Source: Chromera velia (lineage: Eukaryota > Sar > Chromeraceae). Taken from it: DNA of 64,000 bases. Numbering within the stretch: position 1 is the first letter of the stretch; every line of letters starts with the position of its first letter. The position numbers were made by a program, and so were the translations under genes. Positions 46,324 to 58,154 of this stretch are shown in pieces. The notes beneath the pieces were generated by a model. The model was not told where the DNA came from, did not search any database, and saw only the letters and a list, made by a program, of their open reading frames with translations. The DNA lies in NCBI GenBank assembly GCA_018398765.1, contig JAHBMJ010000068.1, forward strand, positions 65,963-129,962, read 5' to 3'.

Positions 46324-49300
46324 CAAGCAAGGCATACGAATTTCTTTCTTTTCATGAAGCGAGATTGAGGACCGGCCGACTGACCTCAACTCGATTTGCT
46401 CTTGATTTCTTTCTGCCTTTTTCCTCCGCTCAGTTTCTTCTTGAAGTCTCCTTTTAAAATCTGCACACGCGAGAGAAGACAAACCAGAGAGGGACTCAGG
46501 TGCATGGGGAGGGGAAATGAAAGGAATTTTCCATGCCGCCCACCTTTCAAGGCACAAGAGGAAAAACCCATGAAGCAGTCTGACATGACGAGGTACGATT
46601 CAGTGGTGTGCTGTATGTTTACTAGAAGCTCAGCAGACAGCGAGTGATGCTGCCAAAAGCAGAGAAAACCGATGCAGGGAGGAAAAGAGGTATTCGCATG
46701 CATCCATGTTGGACTTTTCTTCCACGATTTGAAAACCTTTGATAAGGCTCCTCTCCAATGGTATCAAAATCTGGCATCTGCGTACGAAGATTTTTTTTGT
46801 CCATCGCCAACCAATTTGGCTCTCTCTTTGCCTATCTGTCCGGCTGACTGACTGCCTGACTGACCTTCACAGTCCCTCTCTGCCGCCTCCCTCCTGAGAC
46901 TGCTCTCTTTAACGGTGGCCTCCGCCCTTTGCAGCTTATTCTCCAGCGATGAAACTTCTGCAACTGCAGCGTCTGCCTCCCGAGTGCTCACGGCAGCCTT
47001 GCGTTGGGCCTGCAAGCGAACGAAAAGTGAGAAAAAAGAGAAGAAAAAGAAAACCTTGAGAAAAAAACCAACAGATTCAAAGCATTGAGTTGAGTAGGGG
47101 GGCAGGGCCTGGAGACATCGATAAAGAGAGAGGACTAGGGTGGACGTCTAGACAGAAAGAAAAAGGGCCCTGATATTACACGTTCATTCTTTTTCGATCT
47201 TGCTCTCTTCCACGGATGGTGCACCTCCCTCTACCGCATTTGCCTCTTAAAATCGTATTGCTCACCTCCTCAATCTGTCCCTGCATTTGTGTTTTTGCCA
47301 TCTGCAAATAGCTCGAGGGACGGGCCCGCTTCACACATGTCGTACAACTCATTCATACATTTTAAATGTATCAGTATCTGGAGACAAAGAGGGCGATGAA
47401 GAAAAAGATGATGGGGAGAAATTTTGTGGCATGCAGTCAACAAACAGCTAGCTTCCAGAAGGAAAGAGATGCCCCCGAGATAAGTGCAACAAGGGACTTC
47501 AAGGATGCAGTAAAGAGAGGGGATGTGCGACCCTCAGAGCCGAATAGCCGATCCAAACAGCGAAAGCAAATTCGAGAAAGCACATCAAAACTGCATTTCA
47601 GAAACACGAGCACAGAAGAAGAAATCGATGATGGGGGGGAGGCTTGAAACAAAAAGGACCCACAGATGCAGAGGCGAGTTTGGACTTTAGCTCCACGGAT
47701 TCCTGCATATAGGCAGAAAAGGGAACTTCAGCAAACTGCACATGCAGAAGAAGAAGGAGGACGAAACACAGAAGCATCATGAGAATAATCATGACTGGCA
47801 ATACGAATGGGACGTCAATCAACAACCTTCGCAGAGGCTCCGAGACGCATCTTCAGTTTGGCTGTGTGGATAGTGAAAATGATGTAGCTGTCTCTTTGTG
47901 CAGACAACCACAGGCTTACAGGCCCATTTATACAGAACAGAATTCTGCACCTCGATTTGATTGACGCCGACAAGAATGAATGAATTTGCGTCACCCAAAA
48001 GACCAACCTACCGATGCCCAGCTCTGAGCAGCCCTCTCCAAGTCACGGAGAAGGGACGACAACTGAGACGCCTCCCTTGCATTCTGTCCTCCCGCTTCCC
48101 CCCCTTCATTTACTCGTCTCTCCAACAAACGCCGAAGACGATGAATACAAAAGTCCAAATCGACGCGGTCGTGTCTGCCTCCTCCCTGAACTTCATCCAC
48201 CTCATCTTCGTCTTCATATCTTTCGAAGTCATCGCTCAGGATACCTCCACTGCGAACACTGTATGTTGCCAGACCTGCCGCAACACCAACTCCCCCTCCA
48301 GCTCCCATTCCTGAATGAGCAGGCGTTTCCATGCTTCGCGGAGCAGGGGGGCGCAAAGGGCCCCGGCGGTCTTCCTCTGTGTTATCTCCGTCGGACTCCC
48401 CTCCTCCCTCTAATCCCTGCGTTTGAACTCGCAAACCCTCCGTCTGCACTTCGCTTCGCCTCTGTTTGGCGCTTCTCCTCCTTTCTCGTGCAGATGGACT
48501 CTGCAGAGAGGGGGAAAGTAGAAGGAATGGGGAAATCTCGAGAAGGAGGAAAAGAGACGAGGCGATTCTGGACAGCAAGACATGAGGCAAAACAAGAAAA
48601 TGCTTCCTGCCTCATCCAAAAATATCCAAAAGCTCATTGGTCAGTATCGATCGAATGAAGCAGCTGGCGAATCTGGAGGATGCGATTGAGACACTAAACA
48701 TTCGTTCAAGGATGCCAAAAGAAAACAGAGAAATAAATAAACAAACAAAGAAAGAAAGGCGGAAAAGATAGAGAGAAAATGTCGAATGAAAAAAGGCAGA
48801 GAACGAAACGAGGAAGGAAGCCCGGGTGTAGCAGGTGTTATTCTCCGGCCGAGTTTGCTTGTCGCGATTCGTAATGAGTGCAACGATTTTCAGATTGTTT
48901 CTCGGCAGGTTCACAGACTCAATTTGTTCTGCTTTGCCTCTTTTCCTGTCCATTTTTTTGCTACAGTATTTTGGAACAGCAGCCGACGCAGGCAAATAGC
49001 AACGATGAATGTCAGTCCAGTAGTTGATCTGAAAGCAACAGCGAAGATTGACTGGGAGACTGACTGACATTGTTCTCGCTGTCTCCCCCTTCCCCCGCGC
49101 CTTCAGGTTTGAATGACGATGAAGAGGCTGCCGAAGGAGATCTGAAATTGTCTTCCTTCACGTCTTGGTCGCTCTCGTCTATCCGAAGTGGAGACGGGCG
49201 AGACTCCGCACTTCCGACTTTGTCCCTCTCACCATTTCTCGACTCCCCCTTTTCTTCCCTCCCTTCCTTTCCCCTTTCTCTGTCCCTCTCGAGGTCCTCA

Positions 49301-50009
49301 AGGGGAGGGGATACAGAGGAGCGTGATGACGCTGCAAGAAGCAAAACCGACAGTCAGTCAACAATGAGGGAAAAACGAAACATAGAAAGACAAAAAAGAA
49401 AAGCGTGCAGCTGGAAAAGGTGTACAAACGAAAGGAGAGATAGACTGCACGTTTTCATCGGAGATGACGAGAAGACAGTCAGGAAAATTTAGTACAGGAA
49501 TTTTCTCTTCTTCTTTTTCCTAAAATAACGCTTCTTTTCGCCCTCTTCTTCTCTTCATGGACACAGGAGATCGAAAAAGGCAGTCAGAAAGACAAAGAGA
49601 GAAACAGAGGTGCAGATAGATAGATAGATAGATAGATAGATAGGAAGACGACGGACACACGGATTCAGACGAACGGACCAACATTCGCACTCAATTATTT
49701 TGTGACTGAGAAATGGACACAGAGACAGGCTGGAAGAGAGACAGATCCGTGAATGGATGAGCGTACCGTCATCGTCACCTCCCCGGACAAACTCTGAGAC
49801 CCAATTATAGAGGGCTTCGGAGACGTCATCAAAAGTAAGAAAGCCACCCCCCTCGCTTCCATCCGAACCTGCCGGAAGTTGCTGCAACACTTCGTCCCAG
49901 TAGCTTTTGTCTCCCTGACAGAGAGGAGAGGGTCAGGGTGGGGAAGAGGGGAAGAAATGGATGGATCAGTTTCACACACAGCTGAAAGAAAGAAAGAAAG
50001 AAAGAAAGA

Positions 50010-50053
<44 letters not shown>

Positions 50054-50674
50054 CATGCATGCGCGACCGTAGACAGGAGAACCTCTTTTGGATGTCATGA
50101 AAGAAAATGTATGATGTATGATGCTACGCTTACAACGTACCTTGCAAGTCGCTTTCACATTTTCAAGAATTTCGCGGAGCTGATCAACAGACACCTTCGG
50201 CTCCTCCTCTTTTCCCTCAAGCTCCCTCACTGCCTCCTCTCTGAGTTCCAGCAAGGCGTCTCTGAGCTCACGCATTCCCCTGAGGCTCTCTTTGTACTCT
50301 GAACCGACGCCGTCTGCATCGGCTGAAGGCCCCCCCCCGGGAGAGCTGGGGCGTTTCTTTTCTTTCCCCTTCTCCTTCTCACCAAGTAAGTCTGCGAAAA
50401 GGGCCTCCACGGTCTTCCAATAGTCTAAAAAACCTATGCGGGACTCTCCACCCCCCTCAGAAGATGAGGGAAGTCGAGGAAAAAGAACCAAGACCTCGTC
50501 GACATTCGTCTGCTGCAGTGACTGTTTTTGGGTGCCCTCCCCCTGTTGCAACTGTTGTTCCAAGTGTTGTTTGAGAACATCACGAAGTCTGGAGGCTGAG
50601 ATGGAGGCAAAGCTTGACGCAGTCGCTGGAAGGCACTCATCATAGAGTTCCAACATCGCCGTAGCGCCCTCCAT
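40599..50674 (-). CDS. Long multi-exon coiled-coil protein, unknown function
   Basis: ATG at 50674. Exons in phase: 50674-50141, 49914-49767, 49331-49069, 48500-48012, 47702-47664, 47301-47266, 47009-46865, 46460-46385, 45712-44904, 44414-44330, 43857-43697 and 43151-42789. Then comes a less certain part (42565 to about 42244; about 41663 to 41501), and a last exon of about 40920-40599. The product is about 1,300 residues. The N-terminal 230 residues look globular (FLDYWKTVEALFADLL, FLTFDDVSEALYNWV), reminiscent of an EF-hand or armadillo-type capping region but without a clear calcium loop. Acidic/Ser-rich linkers and then Glu/Arg/Leu-rich coiled coil follow (46460-42789). The tail is Gly/Ser-rich and ends near KLVIGDMEFELPKAE. 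If the donor at 42789 is not used, the protein stops at 42781. I recognise no family; a cytoskeletal or centrosomal rod is a guess from composition only. Confidence 0.65.
41339..41375. repeat. (CA)n microsatellite
   Basis: Perfect CA tract in the last intron of the long coiled-coil gene. Confidence 0.9.
41649..41800. repeat. Threefold tandem duplication carrying a splice acceptor
   Basis: Three head-to-tail copies of a unit of about 58 bp containing, on the coding (minus) strand, CTTTCATCTCATCTGCAG and then GGAAGC. Each copy has its own polypyrimidine tract and TGCAG, so three near-identical acceptors precede the same exon. Confidence 0.8.
49985..50060. repeat. (GAAA)n then (CA)n then (TGCA)n compound repeat
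   Basis: Adjoining simple repeats in the intron between the first two exons of the coiled-coil gene. Overlapping open frames are spurious. Confidence 0.9.
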
Positions 50675-50689
50675 ATTGAAGTGGAAGGA

Positions 50690-51860
50690 TAAGCACTACA
50701 ATGAAAACGGAAAGTCAGAATGCTGATTCCACAGCGTTATCCGATCTATTCGTCTATGAGTAGGGACGGGCACTTTCGTCTCTTGCCCCACAAGGCCACA
50801 TCCTTCGCCCGTGACATTAGATCCTCTCTCACTGTCCTTCTTTGGGTTAGGATCAATACGCCGAGGTGCAAACCGAACGGACCCGGGCCCCAACACGCGT
50901 TTTTGATCAGAAAGTAGGCCTTTGGTATTTACATGTATACAGTATACATCAAAATCGTGCCTTCTCTCTCAATGGAAAAACTTTGCACCCCTGCGCTTTC
51001 TGAGGTCCTCAGTGACAAGACCGTATGATGCGTAGGTCTCTACGTCCTGTATTGCAAGTACATTCAGCCACGCACACGAGAATAGCCTTGCAGACGTGCA
51101 CCTAGCTGCTTGCATGATAATATACTTTGATAACATGCATGCATGCATGCACAAGCATGCATGCATGTTCGAATTGCATGCATGATGCGCATGCATGCAT
51201 GCAATATGCGAAAAAAAAAAAGTAAGCCCCCGTTTGCGCGCGTGGTGCGCGCACGAAACACAAAATAATCGGTCACACAAAGTCTTGTCGGACAGCGGTT
51301 ATCATAGCCCCCCCTAGTCTGCCTTCAGTCAAACCTGGCTGCGTGATACTGAGTGACTGTTACCTCTGCGTGGTGTGACCCGTTTTGGGTTACGCGCTGG
51401 CTCTGACCATCAACAGACACCGCACCGTGTATGTATATATCCATTGACACATGAACATCACCGTACGCACACCTCACCACACCCGCGTGGCAGGGGTGGG
51501 TGGGAAAAGAGCATCCGGAGGAGGCTTTTTAGCCGCCGGCTCTTGGGGGTGGGGGTTAATCGAAGCTGGTCAACCACTTTCACTTGGTCTCCTCTATGCA
51601 GGGCGGCGTCTGACAATCGAGATGCAGATTATCAATGCCGCTGGAGCGTTTTGATAGCGTTTAGACCTGTTTTTCCCATAGACGCAAATCGGCATGCTTG
51701 TGCGGGTTTTTTATCCAGGACCTCACTAGATAACGCTACAAAGTAGACCAACACTAACCATGCATACTAGTGGGGGGGCTGGCCATGTTTGGCGTACCCG
51801 GCGTACAGGTGCACCCCGACTAAACTATAAACTATCATACATTATCAGCGGTTTCAAGTA
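50690..51860. other. Intergenic with dense ATGC palindromes, no gene seen
   Basis: 51137-51205 is a cluster of (ATGC)n tracts that can fold on themselves. Near 51812-51836 CCCCGACTAAACTATAAACT is the reverse complement of a sequence at about 34773. No coding character was found. Confidence 0.55.
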
Positions 51861-52735
51861 TCGAGAGATCGGAAGAAATAACATCTATTTAGACGTGGCA
51901 TGCATGACAAAACCTTCAATCATCATTTAGACTGTGTTTTGTATTTTCAAATCAAAATAGTAATTCATACTTTTTACGACGATGGTGACTAAGAGTGAAC
52001 ACTAAATGAGTAAACAGAGAAAAGGCTTGCTCGACAAAGACTATGCATGATCCATGTTAAAAATTATTTTTTTAAAAAAATGCTAAGCCAGAAAAAAGAG
52101 TATCAGAGTATAATCAGGACAGTAGTTTCAACTAGTTTACATTAATTTTTAAATCAAAGGAGAAGATCTTGTTCAGAAGAAGAAAACATATCATAACACC
52201 AATCTACCCAGTCAACACCACTGGCAGTAAAAAATACTAGAAATAATGTTACAAAGCACCAAGAATACCTAAATTGTCCCTGAAAATTGCCCTCTTAAAA
52301 TTAAGCATAATGTAAGACTGTAAGTTGATGCGCCGGGAGTGGATCACGGGGGAACTCGAAACCCAGCTCGAAACATAAAACGATAAATCTTATCCGATCC
52401 TATCTTAAGTAAAACCTAGGACTAGACATGACTAGACCTAGGAACCATGACAGTATCAACTCGAAAAACCCGGAAGAACCTAGCTAGCAAAGAACTATCT
52501 AGAATCAAGGCTACCTAAACAGACTAACCTAGTTTAACGGCTATTTTCTAGCCACTGTAGCCAGCATTCCAAACTTAGTATTCTATTTAATAATTTTCTA
52601 ATATCATCTATACTATTAGATGTAGACTGCATAAAAAAATAATGATGAACGCAGTAAATGCGCATACTAAATGACGAGTCATTGACGACTGAACCACTAG
52701 CTAAACCAGAATTACTGATCAAGTAGAATTAACCT
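51860..52735. other. AT-rich island, no gene seen
   Basis: Low GC, stop-rich on all frames, with recurring CCTAG motifs (52420-52530, 52735-52760). It borders the LINE remnant. Confidence 0.55.
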
Positions 52736-52738
52736 AGA

Positions 52739-53660
52739 GTGCCGAACCTAGCCGAACCTAGAGTTGCAAACAGATTACAGCTTATTTTATTTGAAAAGGC
52801 ATCAGAAAAAAGACCAAGAGAGGGAATAGAAATAGAGAAAGAAAAACTGGGACGGGTGTCCTTTTGTTATGGAAGGGTAGCACCAAGAGGAGAACACAGA
52901 AGGAGAGCAGCCTGCAGAGTAGGAGACAGGACGTTAGTAGGAACAAAGAGAAAAGTGCCAGAAAGAGGAGGGCAGAGAGTGCCGTTGGAGGAGAGACTCT
53001 GCCCTTTTTGCAAAGGATGGATAAAAACAGAGGTGTTGGAGGATGAGATCTATATACTGACTGAGTGTCCGATTTATGATAGAGAAAGAGCGGACATATA
53101 TAGAATATTAGGAGCAGACTGGAACGAGGGAAGAGAAAATAGAGCAAGAGAAGTTTGCAGAGAGAAAAGAGAAGGACAAAGAGTCTGAGGAAGACTACAC
53201 ACCGAGGCTCTGTTCAAATTCTTGATAAACAAAGGGCATAGTGCGGTGGATGAGTTTCTAAGGAGGGCGGCGTTTAGAAGAAGAGTGTTCAAGAAAAGCC
53301 CAGGAAGGTACGCACCTGGAAGCTCGTTAGATAAAACAGTGCTAGCACAGAGATACGGAGTGATCACAAAAAGAAAGGGAGGAACAGAAAGAAGAAAAAA
53401 AGAATACAAGACCATCCTAGAAGCAATAGAAGCAGGAAGACAGCTGACAGAGGGAGAAGGAGAAATCGCTGAGAGAAGAATAGAGAGAGGGCGTGTACAA
53501 AGCCAAAGTGTCCTTTCGTCCTGTATCATTGGATCAATTTTTGGAGCAGTCCCTTCTGAGCAGCCCATAGACCAAAGCATGCAAAGCACAGACAGATTGT
53601 TGTTTGTTAGCGGCCTGGGAAACCAGGAGGGCCACGAGGTGTGGTCTGAGCCTCAGCGAT
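52739..53660 (+). mobile_element. 3' remnant of a non-LTR retrotransposon (LINE) ORF
   Basis: A frame from about 52739 reads to a TGA at 53186-53188 and continues open in the same frame to 53660. It encodes VPLEERLCPFC followed by LEDEIYILTECPIYDRER, the cysteine-rich segment found after the reverse transcriptase domain of many LINEs, usually Cys-x2-Cys then EDE-x-His and CP-x-Y. Here the usual His is Tyr. The next block, FLINKGHSAVDEFLRRAAFRRR, fits the C-terminal end of such proteins. The reverse transcriptase and endonuclease are absent. I read this as a 5'-truncated, decayed LINE; a domesticated host gene is less likely. Confidence 0.55.
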
Positions 53661-54252
53661 GAGGTACACCCCCCTGCCGTTTACGGGGGCGACCTCTATA
53701 AGACAAAACGGCGACACTGCTCTAGGGCACCATGTGCACTAATCTTTTTTCACTTATCACTTAATATAGCCAAGTGTATTGCAATGTTGCATAACTTACG
53801 TAGATATGGAAGGACAAGAGTGAGGTGGACGTGCCTTAGGACGTGTCAGAAACGGATCTCAAATGCTTCCCCCCTAAGTAGATTCTCTCTGGCTTTAACC
53901 GCTTTAATTCAATCTAATTCTTAAAAAATAAATTAAATATTCCATCTTATTATGACTAGTATCATGATTATATATCAATAAATAATTTAAAGCTCTACTC
54001 TGACAGAGTTTTTTTTCTATCATTTTTTAAAACTACTGGCAATATGAAGATCATATTGTACAACTAAAATTAACTTAAGAGATCCTCTAGCAGGGCCTTT
54101 AGTTTGGAAAAACCGTATTTATCTAACAGTCTACACTATAAAAATTTTCCCACGCTGAATCCCAGCGCCTAGGTTCACCCTCCTCCTTTCACAATGATCC
54201 TTTAAGTTGTTCTTACTTCCATACAAAGACAAAAGGTTATTTTCTCTAACTT
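53661..54252. other. AT-rich flank, no gene seen
   Basis: 53900-54200 is AT-rich with no coding frame. It lies just past the stop of the DHHC gene, whose 3' end faces it. Confidence 0.55.
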
Positions 54253-55887
54253 TCAACGTTCAGTAATGCTGGCTGCATGATCGTTTCCTTTCCCTCCCGT
54301 CGTTTCTCCGTTGATCTCCTTCCCACTTTCTTCTGCAGGATTTCTTTTGCGCACATTCCCTCCCCCAAGGTCCCCCTCGTCGTTCACTGGGTCGGCAGAT
54401 TTCTTTTTCCCTTTTGCATTTACCGTACCCCCTGCGCCTTTTTTGAATTCCCATTGGGGCCGTTCTTCCTTGTCCTCCACTCCATTCATTCCGTTTCCCT
54501 GCACTGTCCCCTCCTTTCGAGAAAGAGAAACTGACTCTGGGGGAGGCAGGGGAGCTGCACGGCGCTTGCAGAAAACTTCAACAAAATTTGACAGCGTATC
54601 ACCCCTGTACACATTTCGCACAACTGAGGGATCACCCCCCTCATCGGCAATGTCCATTCTCGCCCACCTGCAGGGAGGCGAGCATGCAGTCAGCGACACA
54701 ATCAGTGAAGGAGTCAATTTGGTCATCAATCGCGCGATCACTCTACCAAAAGAGCCATGAATGGATCAGTCGGCCAGTCGCAGGCACTCCACTTATCAAA
54801 GCAGGACAGAGGACGCGAAGGGTTCGCACGGAAACATGTGTGTGCGCACCAACATTTTTTCCCGAGCCGTGTCCGTGTTTGTGCTTTGTACGCACACCTG
54901 CCGAAGTGAATAGATCAATTCAGTGAAAGAAGGAGCCTGCAGTGTCGTTTCAAGTGTTGCGGTTGCAAGTTCTGTTGCCTGGCGACGGAGGTTCGTGGAC
55001 AAGTGCTGCCGTGCGATGATGCTCAAAATGTTTAAATGAGACACAACTAGAAAAAAAAACTGGGACGCGCTGAGTTCATCTCATTGGACGCCCGCTTGGA
55101 CCTCCTTCTCGACTGAAAGAAACAAGGAAGAAAGAAAAGAACAAAAAAAGGAAGGCTGACTTGAACTTGTAGGACTCGTTTGTGGTCACATTCATGGAGG
55201 CCAGATAGAGGTGCCAGCCCGTGAAGGCCACCAGAGCGACAGCCATCACAGAACAAAGAATGAAGAGGAACATCACAGCGCCATAGTTGACCATCAAGTA
55301 TGAAAACACAATACCCCTGCAGGCAGGCAGGCAGTCACACAAGACAACAGAAGGACAGGCAGGATCGATATGAACAGTCCAATAGCGTCTGCTTCCACCT
55401 TTCTCTCAGACTCTGTGTGTGTGTGTGTGTGTGTGTTCGTGCGTGCTTGTGCATGCCTGTCGGAAGACCAAGGAAACACGCCCTCTATGATTGCATGCAT
55501 GGAAAAGGGGAATCCGATGCTGACCAAGAGGCCTTGTATTCAATTCCCGTGGATGCATCCTGGAAGGTGGCCTCGAAAAGCCTTTCCTCGACCAGGATCG
55601 CACGGAGAGTCTGGAGGAGCACGAAAGTCCCGTACACGCAGAGAAAAGTATGCAGGAGGAGGAAGGTGAGAAACAGGTGATGGTTGCCCTCTCCCACACA
55701 GTTGGCAATCCAGATGCAGTGGTGATCGAATCTGCAGCATCCATTTATCCATCCATCCCTCGATCTCTCCTTCCATCCATCCACCTATCATCCATGCATC
55801 CTTCTGTGTTCCCATCCCTCCCTCCCTCCCTCCCTCCATCAAACACACTTTCCTTCCATCTGTCATTCATCCACTCCAGAAAGAGAG

Positions 55888-55929
<42 letters not shown>

Positions 55930-55930
55930 T

Positions 55931-55970
<40 letters not shown>

Positions 55971-56084
55971 CAGAAGAAAGAGATGCAAAGAGACAGTCCG
56001 CACGTTCCTTCGACTGACAGTCACCGATATCAAGCATTGCATGAAACCAAAAAAGTCAGCAGGAAAGAAAAAACGAAGGCAGGA

Positions 56085-56136
<52 letters not shown>

Positions 56137-56286
56137 AAGAAAGAGAAAGAAAGAGAAAGAAAAAAAGATCGAAGGAAGGAAGGAAAAATGAATGAATGAA
56201 TGAACGAACGAACGAACGAACGAAAGAAAGAAAGAAAGAAAGATCGAAGGAAGGAAGGAAGGAAGGAGGGAAGGAAGAAGGAAGAA

Positions 56287-56329
<43 letters not shown>

Positions 56330-56358
56330 GACGCAAGAGCGAAAGAGCGAAAGACCGA

Positions 56359-56391
<33 letters not shown>

Positions 56392-56438
56392 CGAAGGAAG
56401 GAAGAAGGAAGAAAAGAAAGAAAGAAAGAAAGAAAGAA

Positions 56439-56510
<72 letters not shown>

Positions 56511-57348
56511 AAAAAAGAAAGATGGTGAACGAGAACGCAACCACGGGAAGGCAGGAACAGAGACAGAGAAAAAAAAAAAAAAAACAGGCGAGGCAGGCAG
56601 ATGCAGTCTTAGAGAGAGGGCGCGAAGTCAAACAGAAATTGTGACGAAAGCTCCTCCTAGCGCTTGGCACCCATCAGTCAATCAATTAACAAGAATAAAA
56701 ATAATAATGTAGGCGAGAGAGAGTTGCTGTAGAAATCAGAGACAAAAAAAAGAAAAAGGATGGACCGGACGTCATTCTAAAAGTACGCGTCACTGACCTG
56801 CTCACGCAGACTTCACAGAGGCTGCAATGTTTTGACCGCGCTGGCTTGGCGGTTTTACACGTTTTGCACCAGCTGCCCTCCTGAAACACGACTCCGTCGT
56901 ACGAATACGCCCGCACCTTCTCCTCCACATTGAGTGGGGTGACGATTCCCGGATCGCTTGCCGAGGCCATGAGGAACACGGTCAGGCAGGCAGTCACGAT
57001 AACAAAGCCTGCGTATGCGTGGACACTTGAGAGGAACACGTTCGGCAACAGCGGCTGCGCATAGAGGACAAAAGACAGATACCCGCCCAAAACGACTCCC
57101 ATGTAGAATATCTGCACAAGCGGGTTGTTGGTCTTGAAAAGGTAGTGGTATGTACTGTCCACATACTCAGGGCCTCTCGCCCCGCAGCAAAGGACAGTGG
57201 AGTTTCTGAAGGTCCGCGGGAAGACCACAAAGAGCCACTTGGAAAGGAAGTCCAGAAATGTCTCCCCTCTATCGGAGTCACCAAAGAAGAGCGCAAGCAA
57301 CGCTGTAATCAAAAAAGGAATTCCCACAAGAACCAGCCCCAAAAGCAT
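54253..57348 (-). CDS. DHHC-type protein S-palmitoyltransferase (ZDHHC4-like)
   Basis: Four exons (57348-56798, 55731-55525, 55316-55161, 54667-54253) join in phase to 442 residues. DHHC enzymes transfer palmitate from CoA to cysteines of membrane-associated proteins. The cysteine-rich domain begins [21 protein letters not shown] and runs into [16 protein letters not shown], with the catalytic Cys in DHHC at about residue 188. Hydrophobic segments lie at the N-terminus, two more before the cysteine-rich domain, and two after it. The TTxE motif is TTNE, and the conserved aromatic/Asn motif near the C-terminus is [15 protein letters not shown]. The two membrane spans before the domain plus the extra N-terminal one recall ZDHHC4. 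The C-terminal 110 residues are polar, Lys/Gly/Glu-rich and probably disordered. The first intron holds a very long purine microsatellite. Confidence 0.92.
55880..56530. repeat. Long (GA)n/(GAAA)n/(GAAG)n purine tract
   Basis: About 600 bases almost purely of A and G on the plus strand, in blocks of GA, GAAA, GGAA and GAAC units, inside the first intron of the palmitoyltransferase gene. Two copies of a block of about 100 bp containing GATCGAAGGAAGGA recur (56240-56290 and 56390-56420). Confidence 0.95.
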
Positions 57349-57836
57349 TTTTTTGTTTTCTGAAAATCCGCACTTCCTCCAAAGAACAGCACAACAATGC
57401 TGTGTCCGGCCCGAGCTCTGGCTGTGATTGATGCTCTTCGAAAGCGTTCGAAGAGACGTGAAAAGGATCGAAAAAAAGGAGCCGCTTCTTGTATCGCGAC
57501 GATGTGGAAATCTGGAGATGCGTATCAGCTCGTGTTCATCTCAGCCTAGAATCCCAGGGTACAGGTGATTGCAGTGCGAAATAGGCGAAGTAGATCATGT
57601 TGATCTGACGCATATACACATTCTGTCATCTATGTTCCGTCAATTTCTGTCATCATTCTGAGGAGACGGGATCGACTAGCTCCTGCAATCTCCACATGCA
57701 GTCCATCGTCCATGATCGTCCATGCAGGTCCAGCAGGTCCAGCGGGCCGCGGTGCATTCTTATCGCCTAGCTCTCCGGGCGTGGGGCATGCCTGCATGGC
57801 CCCGGAAAGCCATGGAAAGCCTGAATGCATGCATGC

Positions 57837-58048
57837 ATTCCAGCTCCCACCCTACGAGCTTTGCTTTTACTAGGCTGGCTCGTGGGGCCGCGAGACATTC
57901 TTTACGCGTCTTGGCGAAGGTTTTACCCTCGACAAGCCGCAAAGACCACGACACTAAGCACTGACGCTGTCCGACTATCGCGCGAGATGCTCTGCTTTGT
58001 CAGTCATGTCTGCTTAGTAGCCGTAGTCCAGTCTCCTCCAGCTCCCTC
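57837..58048. repeat. Dispersed repeat family R1, 3' half copy
   Basis: About 210 bases, starting TTCCAGCTCCCACCCTACGA and ending near CAGCTCCC, roughly 95 percent identical to 58352-58560. It is preceded by (ATGC)n. Confidence 0.85.
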
Positions 58049-58154
58049 TTAATTATTGTCCTCTTCTTGTAACAAACCGGTACAGCCTGGTTCATCACCT
58101 TTCGGTTTCACTGGCTGAGCAGCTTGTAATAACTCAAGAAGTGATTCAATAAAA

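Noticed and set aside
47366-47647. 93-codon plus-strand frame (Lys/Glu/Arg-rich)
   Set aside because: It lies in an intron of the minus-strand coiled-coil gene, with no splice or family support; it cannot be excluded fully.
55863-56712. Frames of 170-225 codons rich in Phe/Leu/Ser or Lys/Glu/Arg
   Set aside because: They translate the purine-tract microsatellite in both directions and lie in an intron.
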